Source of the DNA: Mucidula mucida
Lineage: Eukaryota; Basidiomycota; Agaricomycetes; Agaricales; Physalacriaceae
Direction of reading: 5' to 3'
Length of the DNA: 64,000 nucleotides
Assembly: GCA_015501055.1 (NCBI GenBank)
Contig: JADNYV010000016.1
Span: 248,001-312,000, forward strand
Below, one piece after another: positions 22,786 to 33,000 of the stretch. Positions within the stretch are counted from its first letter, which is position 1. Each line of letters opens with the position of its first letter. A program made the position numbers and the translations under genes. The notes beneath the pieces were generated by a model. The model saw only the letters and a program-made list of their open reading frames with translations, had not been told where the DNA came from and searched no databases.

Positions 22786-23790
22786 TCAAGCTGAACGGTT
22801 AGCAAATGCGATCTGCCTCAACTTAGTGAGTTCCTTGAATTCCTTGTCAGTCATGGCCGAAATACTGCGACCGATGACCCAATCCTCGATCTCCCTGTTT
22901 AGCCTCTCCATCTCGCGCCTGTTCTGTTTCGTCTGTTCCCAGAGCCACAAAGAGTCAGGGGTCCACGCTCCGCTGCAGACACGTTTCATGGTTTTGAAGA
23001 CGAGGCCAGTGATTGGGCGTCTGAAGAGGAAGTGTGTGGAAAGTGGCGTGGGGAGGGCAGCAAGGGCGCTTTGAACGAGCGACAGGCAGACGCATGTCCC
23101 GATAACTGCGAAGGCAAAGGTACGATACAACTGCCAGACCAAGTCGATCCATCCGACGAAGGTCAATCCCATGCAGAGCATGCAGAGATAGGCGCCATTG
23201 TGCACTACCCACGAGACGTATAGGAACTGAAAGCGTGTCCATATCTGAGTTTCTGTCAGAAGCGTTGCGCATTCATGATGCGCTAAATGATCACCTCGTC
23301 ATAGATAGCATGCAGGGACAACCGCCAGGTTATCTTGTGCTTAGATGCGACGAACTAGAAGGGGATCATAGTCATGATCGAGGGAAATCAAAATAGTGGC
23401 GCAGACTTACTTTGCCTTTCGAATCTTCTAGAACGGATTTGCAGTGCCACTTGAACATGAGAGTCATGACGTTCAGAACATAGGATCCGCAGAGAAGCAT
23501 CTCGAAGCGTGGTGATGGAAGCGGAGGTCGGAAGCCGTGGATTGACAGCGCGAAGATGGCGAGAGGTGCGGTCATGCACAGGACAAACAACGTCTGGGTC
23601 GGAGGCAAAGTGCTGTTGTTCAGATGCGCTAGGAAGACGAAATGATACGTACGAGTACCAGCAGGATTTCCAGCATCATTGCCCAACGAGTTGCCCGATT
23701 GTTGAACGACGAATGGATCGGCTTCCTTTGAACAACGGGTACGGCTTTCTTCTCGACATCGATAGGCATCGAGGGGGCTGTATTCTCCAT
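22786..23790 (-). CDS. Multi-pass membrane protein, unknown family
   Basis: The start at 23790 (MENTAPSMPIDVEKK) gives a short hydrophilic N-terminus. Four or five hydrophobic segments follow across introns: TRWAMMLEILLVL joined to TLFVLCMTAPLAIFALSI, EMLLCGSYVLNVMTLMF, VVHNGAYLCMLCMGLTFVGW and YRTFAFAVIGTCVCLSLVQS. A charged C-terminal tail (NRREMERLNREIEDWVIG) ends at 22786. I do not recognise the family; it could be an orphan basidiomycete integral membrane protein. Intron positions support a real gene: 23409-23240 and 23655-23610 carry GT..AG ends that keep the frame. Confidence 0.6.
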
Positions 23791-24263
23791 GGTGTGTTGC
23801 TTGCCTTGATGTGCCCACATTAGACGTACAACGGAGTTACAGAACGGGCACTTACAGGTAGTTGTAGCACCAGTGAGGGGGTTGATGGGCAGACACAGAT
23901 GTGGGAGAGCGCTTAAATCGTTACTGCATTCAACACTTCCCACAATATGCGTGTGGGAAGAAATGTATCGTCCGGAAGGGGATCGGGCCATACCATCAGT
24001 ACTATTGTTCGGAAGGGGATCGAGCCATACCATCACGACATCGAAATCGAGGCGTCTACGCGTGTACAACGCGTCAATAATAGGAAGAAAGGAAATGTAT
24101 GGTTAAGATACATAAGAGGTCGCTGAATAGTGTTGCTATTAATTCGGTATGTATCACTCACATCGACCTAAGGCCAAGTGTGTCTACTCGTGTGTGTGTT
24201 ATGTATACCCGCTATTTTAGCCTCCTTCACCAGCCAAATAGTCGAGTATTATGTTCCCTCTGT
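23791..24263. other. Intergenic region with 26-base direct repeat
   Basis: No gene seen. This is upstream DNA of the minus-strand membrane-protein gene. It contains the imperfect direct repeat listed separately. Confidence 0.5.
23973..24035. repeat. Two 26-base direct repeats
   Basis: CGGAAGGGGATCGGGCCATA and the following 6 bases (23973-23998) recur at 24010-24035 with one mismatch (G to A), separated by 11 bases. The repeat lies about 180-245 bases upstream of the ATG of the minus-strand membrane-protein gene, so it may be a duplicated upstream element or a simple slippage product. Confidence 0.75.
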
Positions 24264-25083
24264 TTAGAGAGCGGGAACCATGGCTCCAAACTTGTTCTCC
24301 GACACAGCGCCGCGCAAGTTGGATACCGCCGATAAGGTGTTGCTCTTGAGCAGGGTACCCTGTTTGATTTGCGATACGATGGAGTCGACGAGGATGGCGG
24401 CGGCAACGATGGCCCCGAGGGCGACCGTACCGGCAGGGTAGAAGTGGAAGAGGAGGGAGCTGATACCAGCACTGAAAGCGGTTACGCATGCAGCGTTCAT
24501 GTAGCCAGAAGCCTTCGAGACGCCGGAAATGTAAGAGCCTTTGACCTGCAACAAGTATGATTATCGTCGTTTTGTAGTATCAAAAGGGTAGACTAACGTT
24601 GTTGACACCAGAGAAGACATAACTGGTAACACTAGGCTGGGTGTGAATCTTCTGGTCATAGGTAGAGAGCAGGCTTCGCGCATGCGCTATAGTCAGCACG
24701 GTTCCGATCGTCATGAGGTATGCAGTCGAAATGATGGTGTCGAATGAGGCCGATAAACCTTCGTCAAAGTGGCGCATCTTGAGAAGGAGCATGGGTAACG
24801 CGAACGGAGAGGTGACGGCAAGAATAAGGCTCGTCTATCAAAATGGCTATCAGAAATCTTTCTCCGTCTGCTCGCGAAGTACACACGGCAAGAAGCTGGA
24901 ACTTCAGCTTGATACCCATGCGCTGGACAATGTACTTCTCATACCCAATCGACGCGCTCTTGGGGCCTGAGGATGAGCCTTTCGTCTCTGTTGGCGTCTA
25001 GTTCCAACGTGTAAGTCGAAATTTTGAGAGAGCTGGAGAAACGGGTCACTCACAGACCATTGGGTTTGAGGAATGAAAGCCAT
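24264..25083 (-). CDS. Small multi-pass membrane protein, unknown family
   Basis: The start at 25083 (MAFIPQTQWS) is followed by an intron to TPTETKGSSSGPKSASIGYE and the segment YIVQRMGIKLKFQLLAV. Membrane-like stretches follow: TSLILAVTSPFALPMLLL, IISTAYLMTIGTVLTIAHA, then (after joining at GVNN/VKGSYISG) NAACVTAFSAGISSLLFHF and TVALGAIVAAAILVDSIVS. It ends VSENKFGAMVPAL at 24264. The four hydrophobic helices and short loops suggest an organellar membrane protein. I do not recognise the family, and it is not obviously a paralogue of the membrane protein at 22786-23790. Confidence 0.6.
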
Positions 25084-26266
25084 TGCTGCAACAACGTCGA
25101 AGTGATTTCCAGAGCGCTCGTCACGTATAATATCTCAATCGCTTTGGCTTACTCGGTGCCACCTCGCTCTTCGCATCAACCCTCCCCGCGCACGATACGT
25201 TATGCAAGCCTTACGGGACCTAGGTTGAGCGGGGTTCGAAGCCCAGACCGCTGCTTCAAGTCTGTGTTTGCTAGCGTCGATATCTCCTTGGGTGGCGGCA
25301 GTGACAAATGCTTGTGGGCCCCCGTTAACTCTTCAGCGTCTGCAGATACCCTACTAGTCACTCGGACTTAGAGCTTTGACCCTCGGCCAAACGGCAACCA
25401 ACCAGTGAAACGAGAACAACGCAGTTACAGCGGGCAGCCTGCTGGCAGATCAATAATCATGAGCACAAGAACGGAGATGGTCGACCGAGCAGTGTTCAGC
25501 GACTCGATGCTGCTGAAATATTGACCTGACAATGCGCGACAAAGATCCTCCATGTACACCTCACAAAAATTCATATACCAGACAGCTCGTCGTGTCGATG
25601 GTCTTCTAGCGGACATTGCGCAAATGATAACAAGATTGACGGAACGCGAAGCTGGGCGCAATAACCTCTGACAGATCAGACCTACTTCGGCTGCCGGAGA
25701 TGATAAGGTTGTGCTTGTGTTATTGCCTAAGACTACAGCGGCTTGAACAGAGTAGGTGTATCATGGCACCTGGGGTTACAGATTTGTGAGTGTTTTAGTA
25801 AACAAAGCCGATCGAGAGCCTGAGTTGCTGCAAAACAAGAAAGTAAGCAGGACGAAAAATATACTGTAAGACCCAATGGCGGTCAAGACACAGCAGGTCC
25901 CGGGGGGTCGAACCCACGAGTTCTGCATTGTCACTGTCAACAGAAATTAGGCTATCCTAATTAGTACTTGAACAGCGATGGATTTCACTAGAATTAGGCC
26001 TTCGGGCCGCCACCCCTGCCTTGAAAGTAACAGTAGTCGCCCTTCAAAGCGCAACAGGTCCTGAATAGAACATAGACTGAGCCGCGAGAGCACGTCAATG
26101 GCAAGAATCATTTCCATCCAGACTGTTGGTCGTATAGCACGCTGGTGCCGCCAGACGCGGTTTGGGGGCACGTCGGCTATCGGTGGCGCTTGGAGCGATT
26201 TAATCCTAATCTTTGGTATAGTAGACGCGACATGATGCGGCGAGATCAAGATTTGAGGGCTTCGGG
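25084..26266. other. Gene-poor region with tRNA-like relics
   Basis: No coding gene is supportable. The short minus-strand frame at 25425-25661 has no recognised domain. The minus strand carries a Pol III B-box-like GGGTTCGACCCC (25904-25915) and an A-box-like TAGCCTAATT (25945-25954) with a good 5-bp anticodon-like stem, but the acceptor and T stems do not pair. A short repeat shared with 59956-60011 follows. Confidence 0.45.
25985..26039. repeat. Short dispersed repeat, copy A
   Basis: About 55 bases containing GGGCCGCCACCCC are closely similar to 59956-60011 in the same orientation, with a few substitutions and one indel. No terminal inverted repeats were seen. It is probably a remnant of an old dispersed element. 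Confidence 0.6.
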
Positions 26267-27018
26267 ATGCTGAGCGCGTATTTGGGAACTCCGGCGGTGG
26301 ATGTAGGAGGCGCGTGCGCTGCCATAGGTCAGCAAAGTTTCTGCGCGCAACCGTTTGCAAGGAACGTACCAAAAATATATATGGTAGTAAAGATGCATCA
26401 TTACAAATTGGGTGAGTGTGGACCGTCTGCTGCTTCAGCTTTAAGATCAGCGTTCCAACAAGGAGTAGAGTGGCAAAAAAATACACGTTCTATGCTGTTG
26501 CGTTTTGTATTTGGATACGCCGTGTCTGACGAGTCACGCGCGAGCGCCAGTCAATCTTTCCAAACTTACAAATCAGCGCAACATCGTCTTCTGGCAGTTG
26601 TTGAACGACGGCACTTGGATCAGACAAGATGCGTTCCTCATGCTAATCCACCACCACCTCCGCCTTGTGAACCTGCCACGCTCAGACGATCAGCGAGTCC
26701 GTCGTCGTATGCACAACCTGCTATACGAGAATCGGACAACGAAGAGGAGGGCGATTGGAGCAAGGTCGAAGCCTGTGTTCAGGTGGGCTACAGGACATTG
26801 AAGTCAGAGGATTTCCTTTAGCAAAACGCTGGAGGAAGAAATGGAGAAATAGATAGAACAAGAATAAGAGTAGAAGCAGGACGAATATGACGGTTTGCTA
26901 AGAGGAGCCGGCATCAAAGAGCCTAACGCCCATCTCATCAATTCACAGAGTTTGATGATTATTCGTCTAGTGGGAGTGATAGTGACGGCGACGGAGCGGA
27001 CTGGGATCGTACTTGACA
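26267..27018 (+). pseudogene. Orphan acidic ORF, possibly a decayed gene
   Basis: A 184-codon frame (26267-26821) has Pro-rich (NPPPPPPCEP) and acidic (ESDNEEEGDW) stretches that look protein-like. A second coding-like block, FDDYSSSGSDSDGDGADWDR followed by Thr and a stop, lies at 26950-27017. I could not join the two in frame with a convincing intron. No domain recognised. It is either a lineage-specific gene with a missed exon or a relic. Confidence 0.25.
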
Positions 27019-27100
27019 CCTGTTACTGAGTTGAGATGCTATCGATATACAATGAATCTGTGATTCGTCGCCTATTAGTGTAACGCTGTGTTGAGTTTGG

Positions 27101-28147
27101 TCAAGGGACGGCCAGGACTGTACAGTACCGCTTGCGTTTTTGTAAATCGTCCATGACTTTGGTCAAGGGTCGGATAGGATGTTCCCTTTCCCTCCGGCGC
27201 CTAACAGGCATGCATTTGTAGTCGGTTCTCAGATTTAGTCTATACGTACGTACCTGTCGTTAAACCAATTTTCGACTTTTAAAGGGCTCAGCCCCAGCTT
27301 CTGCACCAGCGCATCAAAGGCGCCTGTCTGCTTTGGGTATGGGTCTCGTTGGAAATGATCCTCCAAGATAGCGAGCTCGTCATTGGACATCCGCAATCGG
27401 GGAGGTGCTAGTGGCATTACTACATTGCCTGAGACAAGACCCCGGCGCACCCTAGATCTGTACACATACATAGGTCAATGACGGTCCGCTGCCTAGCACA
27501 AGACTCATTTAGTTCACCGGAGGTTGACGAGCAGCTTTGTACCGATCCGTTTTTTGTCCATGCCGAGGCGCTCCGCCAAGAGCACTATCTCGCTGTCATT
27601 GGGGTACAGGTTGCGAGCGCATTGATCGCGTAGTATCTTCTTTTGCTCGTTTGTACATAATTCACGATGGCGAAATATGCTTGTGTCTTGTCCGTGAAGA
27701 CTGCGGGTGTTTTTGTCCGTGGTACGACTGGAGACTCGAAATAAGTAGACGTAAAGCAGAAATAGCGCGTTTTACAACGTACCGATAAATAAACCAGCGC
27801 GAAAGGGATTTCATAGGGACGCCCAGATCCTGTGCCACGATCTCTCGCCTCTCGAGACTGGGGTAATGGTCTTCTTCGTAGATGAGTTCGAGCTGTTTGC
27901 GAAAAGGCCTTAGGTTCACATTGGCGCTTTTTCTCTCTATAATGCTCTTCGTCGACGACAGGAACCGCTGTAATGTGAGTGTCCCGGTAGTGACATGTCC
28001 GCGGAAACTGAACATGGTGGGAAGCATCCCCCACCCGTTTTGATCTTGGAAGAGAGCGTGTAGAGTAGCCGTGCAGCCCAGAAAGGCAGGCGAATAGTGA
28101 CCTGGTCCGTGCGCACCATCAGCACTATATAACGCGTGTTCGGACAT
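27101..28147 (-). CDS. Protein with three tandem homeodomains
   Basis: Four exons (28147-27783, 27700-27518, 27457-27254, 27200-27101; introns 82, 60 and 53 bases, all GT..AG) join to exactly 284 codons including the stop. Three homeodomain-like modules are visible. HD1 (about 78-125): PFRKQLELIYEEDHYPSLER, helix 3 SLSRWFIYR, position 51 Tyr instead of Asn. HD2 (about 132-190): NEQKKILRDQCARNLYPNDS, helix 3 LLVNLRSRVRR, with Trp48 and Phe49 replaced by Leu but Asn51 and Arg53 kept. HD3 (about 205-262): SNDELAILEDHFQRDPYPKQ, helix 3 VENWFNDRRRRERE, Asn51 to Asp. A basic KRKR near the C-terminus could be a nuclear signal. Splice sites fall inside helix 3 of each domain, the classic homeodomain intron position. 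A three-homeodomain fungal protein is unusual. The first 40 codons recur at 61630-61760. Confidence 0.7.
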
Positions 28148-28391
28148 CTGAACACCTCATACTTACCTTGATGGCACAAGTCCCTTCATGTCCCGGATTT
28201 GTGGGCCGTGGAGATCCTTCATAGCACGGCGACCCTGTCCATACAGAGGGTGTCTGCGGCTTGTATAGGCTTCGGCTTATGCACCGTCTCAATATTTTCC
28301 TGTTCCACTTTGGCCACTCTGGCTGGGTGGGCCTCCTTTTTTTTGGTCGGAAGAAGGTTCTAACCCTAACCCAGATAGAGTGCGCCACACA
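28021..28391 (-). repeat. Homeodomain-gene 5' element, copy 1
   Basis: The element comprises telomere-like GGGTTAGGGTTA, a poly-A run, about 200 bases with the motif AGAGTGGCCAAAGTGG, a perfect 5' splice site (AAGGTAAGTAT, sense strand) and the ATG plus first codons of the triple-homeodomain gene. It is closely matched by 33959-34281 (plus) and 61631-62031 (minus). Copy 1 lacks about 35 bases present in the other two between the TTAGGG motif and the flanking GCGCCACA. Confidence 0.85.
28372..28382. promoter_or_regulatory. Telobox-like motif AACCCTAACCC
   Basis: It lies about 225 bases upstream of the homeodomain ATG, inside copy 1 of the repeated element. It may be a promoter motif bound by a Myb/telobox-type factor or an interstitial telomeric fragment. 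Confidence 0.5.
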
Positions 28392-28395
28392 CAAA

Positions 28396-29095
28396 TATTA
28401 CTCCTTTACTACAGTTGTTGTCCTTACATGCATGATATCATCAGTTCTTTTACAAAGCAAATTGCATCCCAGGTCCTCCTTTCGATGCTCTGTGAAGACA
28501 TTCTTATGGGCCCTAGATAGAATAAGCAGAGGAGGAGCTGTGTTTGCCGCGACTCAATGCTATCTCCAAGCGGGGATTCGCAATGAAGACTCAACTTCAC
28601 AACAGATCACGACTATGTGTTCCCAAGGTTCTCCCATTCATGCTTGTTGCTTTACACAATCTGAGAAATTCGGGGACTAATCAAAATAGAGTCATCTCGG
28701 TCTACTCATCCGAAAGCATCATGTGCTTTTAGTCAATCTGGTATCCTGAAGAAGACCTTTAGGTTACTATACACGCTAGGCTCTGCACGACGACGACCGC
28801 TCTCTGTCGCCATTTCTGACATGTCATCTATCACATTCGAACCGCAACACGCCTCAACACGCCAGCAAGTCTTCGCGTGACTCAAATACATGATGCATAT
28901 GACTATCTGCTCTCTTGTGACGCCATTCTAACAGCCGTTTTACCTCTTGATGAATTCAGTCTCTTATCAATCTTTCTTTCCTCTGGGGCTGGAGCCTTCC
29001 CACGAATCAAAAATCGGACAGCTCCAGTCGAATATAAGCTTAGAGTCGATGTAAGTGTAACTATCATCCTCATCGCACAACCCCAGTCCTCAAAT
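28396..29095. other. Intergenic upstream region of the SDR gene
   Basis: No gene seen. ORFs here are shadows of the repeat or extend the SDR frame upstream through its leader. A TATA-like ATATAAG sits at 29032-29038. Confidence 0.5.
29032..29038 (+). promoter_or_regulatory. TATA-like box (ATATAAG) of the SDR gene
   Basis: It lies 58 bases before the ATG. The paralogous SDR at 46452-47326 has ATATAAAG at a matching distance. Confidence 0.5.
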
Positions 29096-29960
29096 ATGTC
29101 TTCCAAACACATTGCTCTCATCATAGGCGCTGGCTCCAACGTCGGTGGCTCCGTAGCACAAACTCTCGTCAAGCAGAACTACAAAGTTGCCGTTGGGTCG
29201 CGTACCAAACGCGACAACGTGCCAGATGGATTCTACCCCTTCACCGTCGATGTTACCAGACCTGAGAGCATCAAACCTGCTTTCGAAAAGGTCATTGCCG
29301 ACGTTGGCCCACCTAATGTTATCTTCAACGGTGTGTACTCCCTTCTCGAGTACGACAAACGAATTGAATAGCACGTTGCCGCTGCTAGCTGCTACACTTG
29401 TGCCCGCTGACGCTGAGGACGCACTTTCACTTCCCCTCTCCGGATTCCAACAGGGCCATACCGTCACGGAGAGCTTCTACATCGCCGCTCAAGAAGCTTT
29501 AACCTCTTTCCGCTCTCCAGTACACAACGATTCTCCAAAGACCTTCATCGTAACAGGAAACTTCCACCCATTTCTGCCACCTACTGTTGCTACTGCTCCG
29601 CGCTTTGGCTTGGCCCTTCAGAAGAGATCCGAAGCATATCTTACAGAATTGTTCCACAATGTTTACGGGAAGGAGGGAATCAGGTATGCGCTTTGTCTTG
29701 TAGGTAGGATGATTCCACGTAACTCATGTCGCCGACAAGATTCCACTATGCCCATCTAGTGTCCGCCGAAGGAGGAATTCCACCGTATGCCGATTTCCTC
29801 AAGAGTGGACCGGCCCATGCGAAGGCATACGTACATTTGATCAATGCCCCAGCATCTGAGGCTTGGGATTATAGGTAATCTTTTCCTCGAGCACCGTGCT
29901 TTGTGCTCATTCGTTACCCTCAGGTTCACGAAGGACGGTGAGAAGTACGCTCCACAGTAA
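29096..29960 (+). CDS. Atypical short-chain dehydrogenase, copy 1
   Basis: Four exons (29096-29330, 29389-29683, 29740-29874, 29924-29960) give 233 residues. A Rossmann nucleotide-binding site is clear: ALIIGAGSNVGGSVAQTLVK, then VAVGSR and VDVTRPESIKPAFEKV. The catalytic YxxxK is not present: the equivalent stretch RFGLALQKRSEAYL keeps the Lys (157), but position -4 is Leu, and the Ser strand reads FIVTGN. It may therefore be a non-classical or non-catalytic SDR. The minus-strand gene at 46452-47326 is a close paralogue with the same exon layout. Relative to it, this copy lacks one codon in the strand before the first intron (PPNVIFN against PPNIVIFN). Substrate unknown. It is convergent with WDR48. 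Confidence 0.85.
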
Positions 29961-30066
29961 CAGTTGAGAAATAGAAAGACAATGTGACTTTAAACGTGAG
30001 CAACGCGGGCTTCTTAGTAAGACACTCGAGAACGGACAAATGAGATAATAGCAACAATCTCGTACA

Positions 30067-33000
30067 TCACTGTGTTTTCCGACGATAATGCATCACCAAC
30101 TCCGAGCTCTGGCGCCAGACATACTGTCTGACTGCAGCGAGATTGATGTCCAGAGGAAGCAATACATCATTGCAAAGAATTTCATATGACGCTTCGGCCA
30201 ATTTCGCAGTGTGAGCGTGGGCGGGAAGAGGATGCCCATGAACATGATGATTTCCATCAAGGGAACCGCGTTCCGAGCTAGCCCTTGAAGTCGTCCTCGA
30301 AGAAGACGTGGTTGTGGAAATCCTGTCAAGCTTCTCTTGAACCTGTGCTCACCATGAGAGGGGACACACCAACGTCAACATGAAGACGTACGTGTAAAAC
30401 TAATTTGCGGACTCGAAGGAACCGATTCGCCGTTAGTTTGGATTGAGTCCTAGATGAAGATGAGCGTCATCCACGGTTGATTTGAAAACAGCATACGTGT
30501 TAATCAACTCTGGTAACTCGTCATGCCAAGGCAAAAGAACGAAGCTGATTTTGACCTGAGCGGGTGCTGGAGGAATCTTACTCAAGAACAAAAACTCCAA
30601 AAGCCACATCGGAAGCACCCGCTCTAGTTCGAGCACACGTCGTCGCACATCCAGTTCGTCGCCAGACTGAGAGAACGGAATATGCGGAGTTCCTTGATAA
30701 CGCATAGTCCATCCTCCCCAGCCGTCTTCTTCAGAGATCAACACGGTAAGCCCATGCGGCAAAGCATGAGTCGGTGCATCAGCCGATATAGGTGGGTTGA
30801 ACGGCTGCGCGAGCAATACATCGACTGCCGTCTTGGGCTTCTCCGCGTGCGGCGGCTCTTGCTCCTTCGAAGGCATCGGCGTTATTGCATCTTCAGGCTC
30901 CGTCACTGTCGTCGACGCCGACGTAGGCTGAATAATCTCGCTTGTCGGTCTCGCGGTCCTACTCTTGCCAAAGTTCTTCAACCGACCCATGATACCTCCA
31001 CCCGGGCTAGTCACCATTTCCGCTCGATCTTCAGAGACCGAAATGGAGTTCTGCCGTTTAACAGAAAAGTAATCTTCGGGCTTCGAGGAGTCCAAAGTGG
31101 TAGAGCGTAGACGGCGGTGCTGCATGGGTGTAGCGTCATTGGCAGGAAGCGTGGGTAGTGCGGGTATTGCACTGTTTGGTAACGCCAGGGGAGGTATAGA
31201 TGTATTTAATGCTTGGATAGGTATAAGTGGCGTACGCAGTGATGCCTGGTGAAAGGAAGGGGAATGTGATGCCGGAATTGCGCGAATCATGTTGGGTGCG
31301 CATATGACACTGTAACCCACGGATATGTGTGGCTCCAAGTTGACGCTGTCCCGGGAAGGATGCGATCGTCGTCTAATCCTGTTTTCCTCTTTCAAAAAAC
31401 CAAGAAAGAGATTGCGCAACACCCATTTGCCAATGTTCACTAAGAAGCTCCAGGCTCAGTCTCAACAGCATGAAAGAAGAAGAGGACCTACGCTTGGTTT
31501 CGTCACTATATCCAGTCCGTCCTTTGAAACCAACCTCATCCGCATAAACCTCGGCTTCGAAGCACCGTTCACTTATATGAACGGACAGCACTCCAGCCTT
31601 TGTGTCAGCGGTTGCCCAAGGGGAGACCACTGCCTCCCCTTCAATCCTCTCTCGCACAACCTCAAGGGCCTCCCTTGCACTGTGAGGGTGCTGACAGTGA
31701 TGAACGTCATGTGGAGCATCTGCATCGGATAGCCCCTGGATTACGCCTTTACCATATACTCCTCGACACACGCCACGCACTAGGTCCCATACTGCAACTT
31801 CTCCTCGCGTATCCACTGTTAATGCATGTATCCTATCATTTAGGATTAGTGCCCTAACTAGTCCTGGCGCTCCGGGGGCCACCTCGACGGGAGACTTCAA
31901 GAGTGGTGTTGCTTCTGAAGCAAGCTCGCGAGCGTGATAAGCAGCTTCAGCAGAATCAGGCTGTGAGATTCCAGGGCCCACAGAGGAAGCCGTTTGCGGT
32001 TTGAACGACATTATAGATGCGGCTGAATACAGTGTAGCGACTTCTGGATCTCTTCCACCTGCAGTATATGGGAAGGGCGAAACCAACTTGATGAGAGATT
32101 CGTATGGTATCCCATACAGTGTACCATCCTCGTCCTCTTCGCCGCGTATCATAGAGGGAGCATGAAGGGAGGTCTCGTCTGTACTCCGCTTCTTTAGTGC
32201 TAGCGGCCTTGAGGATTGTGTCTCAAATGGTGTCGACGCGTCTAAGCTGATATCGCTGAAATCCTTTTGTAGAGCAAGGGCACGAACTGAACGATGCTTG
32301 GGGACATTCCATTTCCGGATACTAGAGTTGGTCCCAGATGCCGTCCATAATGACTGATCGTCAAGTGCAACGATCGCGTTTACCCCTCCAATCGGTTCAG
32401 TCGCGCCCTCAGTCACGCCGTCGCGACATAGAACCACGCATTCACCTTCAGCGACATCTGCACAACCTTCTACATCGACTCGACATACCCACCCTGCGCG
32501 ATCGCCAGAGTAGAAGCACTCCAGTGAAGGCGATGAGGAGAATAGGCTCCAAACACTTTCGTCGTGGTGTGTGAATGTATGTAGACAACGTTGAGAAGCC
32601 AACGACCACAGTTTGACGGACGCGTCTGCGGATCCTGTGAGAAGATACCGGGCGTCTTCACTGATCAAGATAGCCCGTATGTTGTCGGTATGGCCGACCA
32701 ACTTGCTGGTACGTTTACCAGATCGAGGGTCCCACAATCGGACGACTCGTTCCGGAGAGCCAGAGGCGATAGTCCGGCCACATGTATCGGCCGCCATAGC
32801 GTATACGGATGACTTTGGAGCACTGGCGTCAACAGGATTGAGAGTTATGATAGGATCCGAGGCACGAGAAAGGTCCCAGAGTTTGATAGTGCGGTCGAAG
32901 GACCCGGATGCTACCCAATTCTGTGAGGAACATTGGGCCAGACAGCGAACAAAATCTGAATGGGCGCCAATCTTGGAAGGTAAGGTGCTAGGTGAATGAG

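Noticed and set aside
25146..25240. Possible intron-containing tRNA: A-box-like TGGCTTACTCGG and B-box-like GGGTTCGAAGCCC on the plus strand
   Set aside because: The D-stem and acceptor stem cannot be formed, and the box spacing is long.
25880..25980. Intact tRNA on the minus strand with an 8-base intron
   Set aside because: A good anticodon-like stem, but the T stem has only three pairs and the acceptor stem does not match. Kept only as a relic or SINE-like finding.
28125..28394. Conserved 60-codon frame in all three element copies (PKKRRPTQPEWPKW) as a protein
   Set aside because: Copies are near-identical at the DNA level and differ at a replacement site. There is no ATG in this frame near the conserved part, and the ATG-led homeodomain frame lies downstream.
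30093..30329. Minus-strand frame MEIIMFMGILFPPTLTL as a fragment of a second membrane protein
   Set aside because: The same DNA in another frame is the last exon of WDR48 (EILCNDVLLPLDINLAAVRQ), which explains its conservation.
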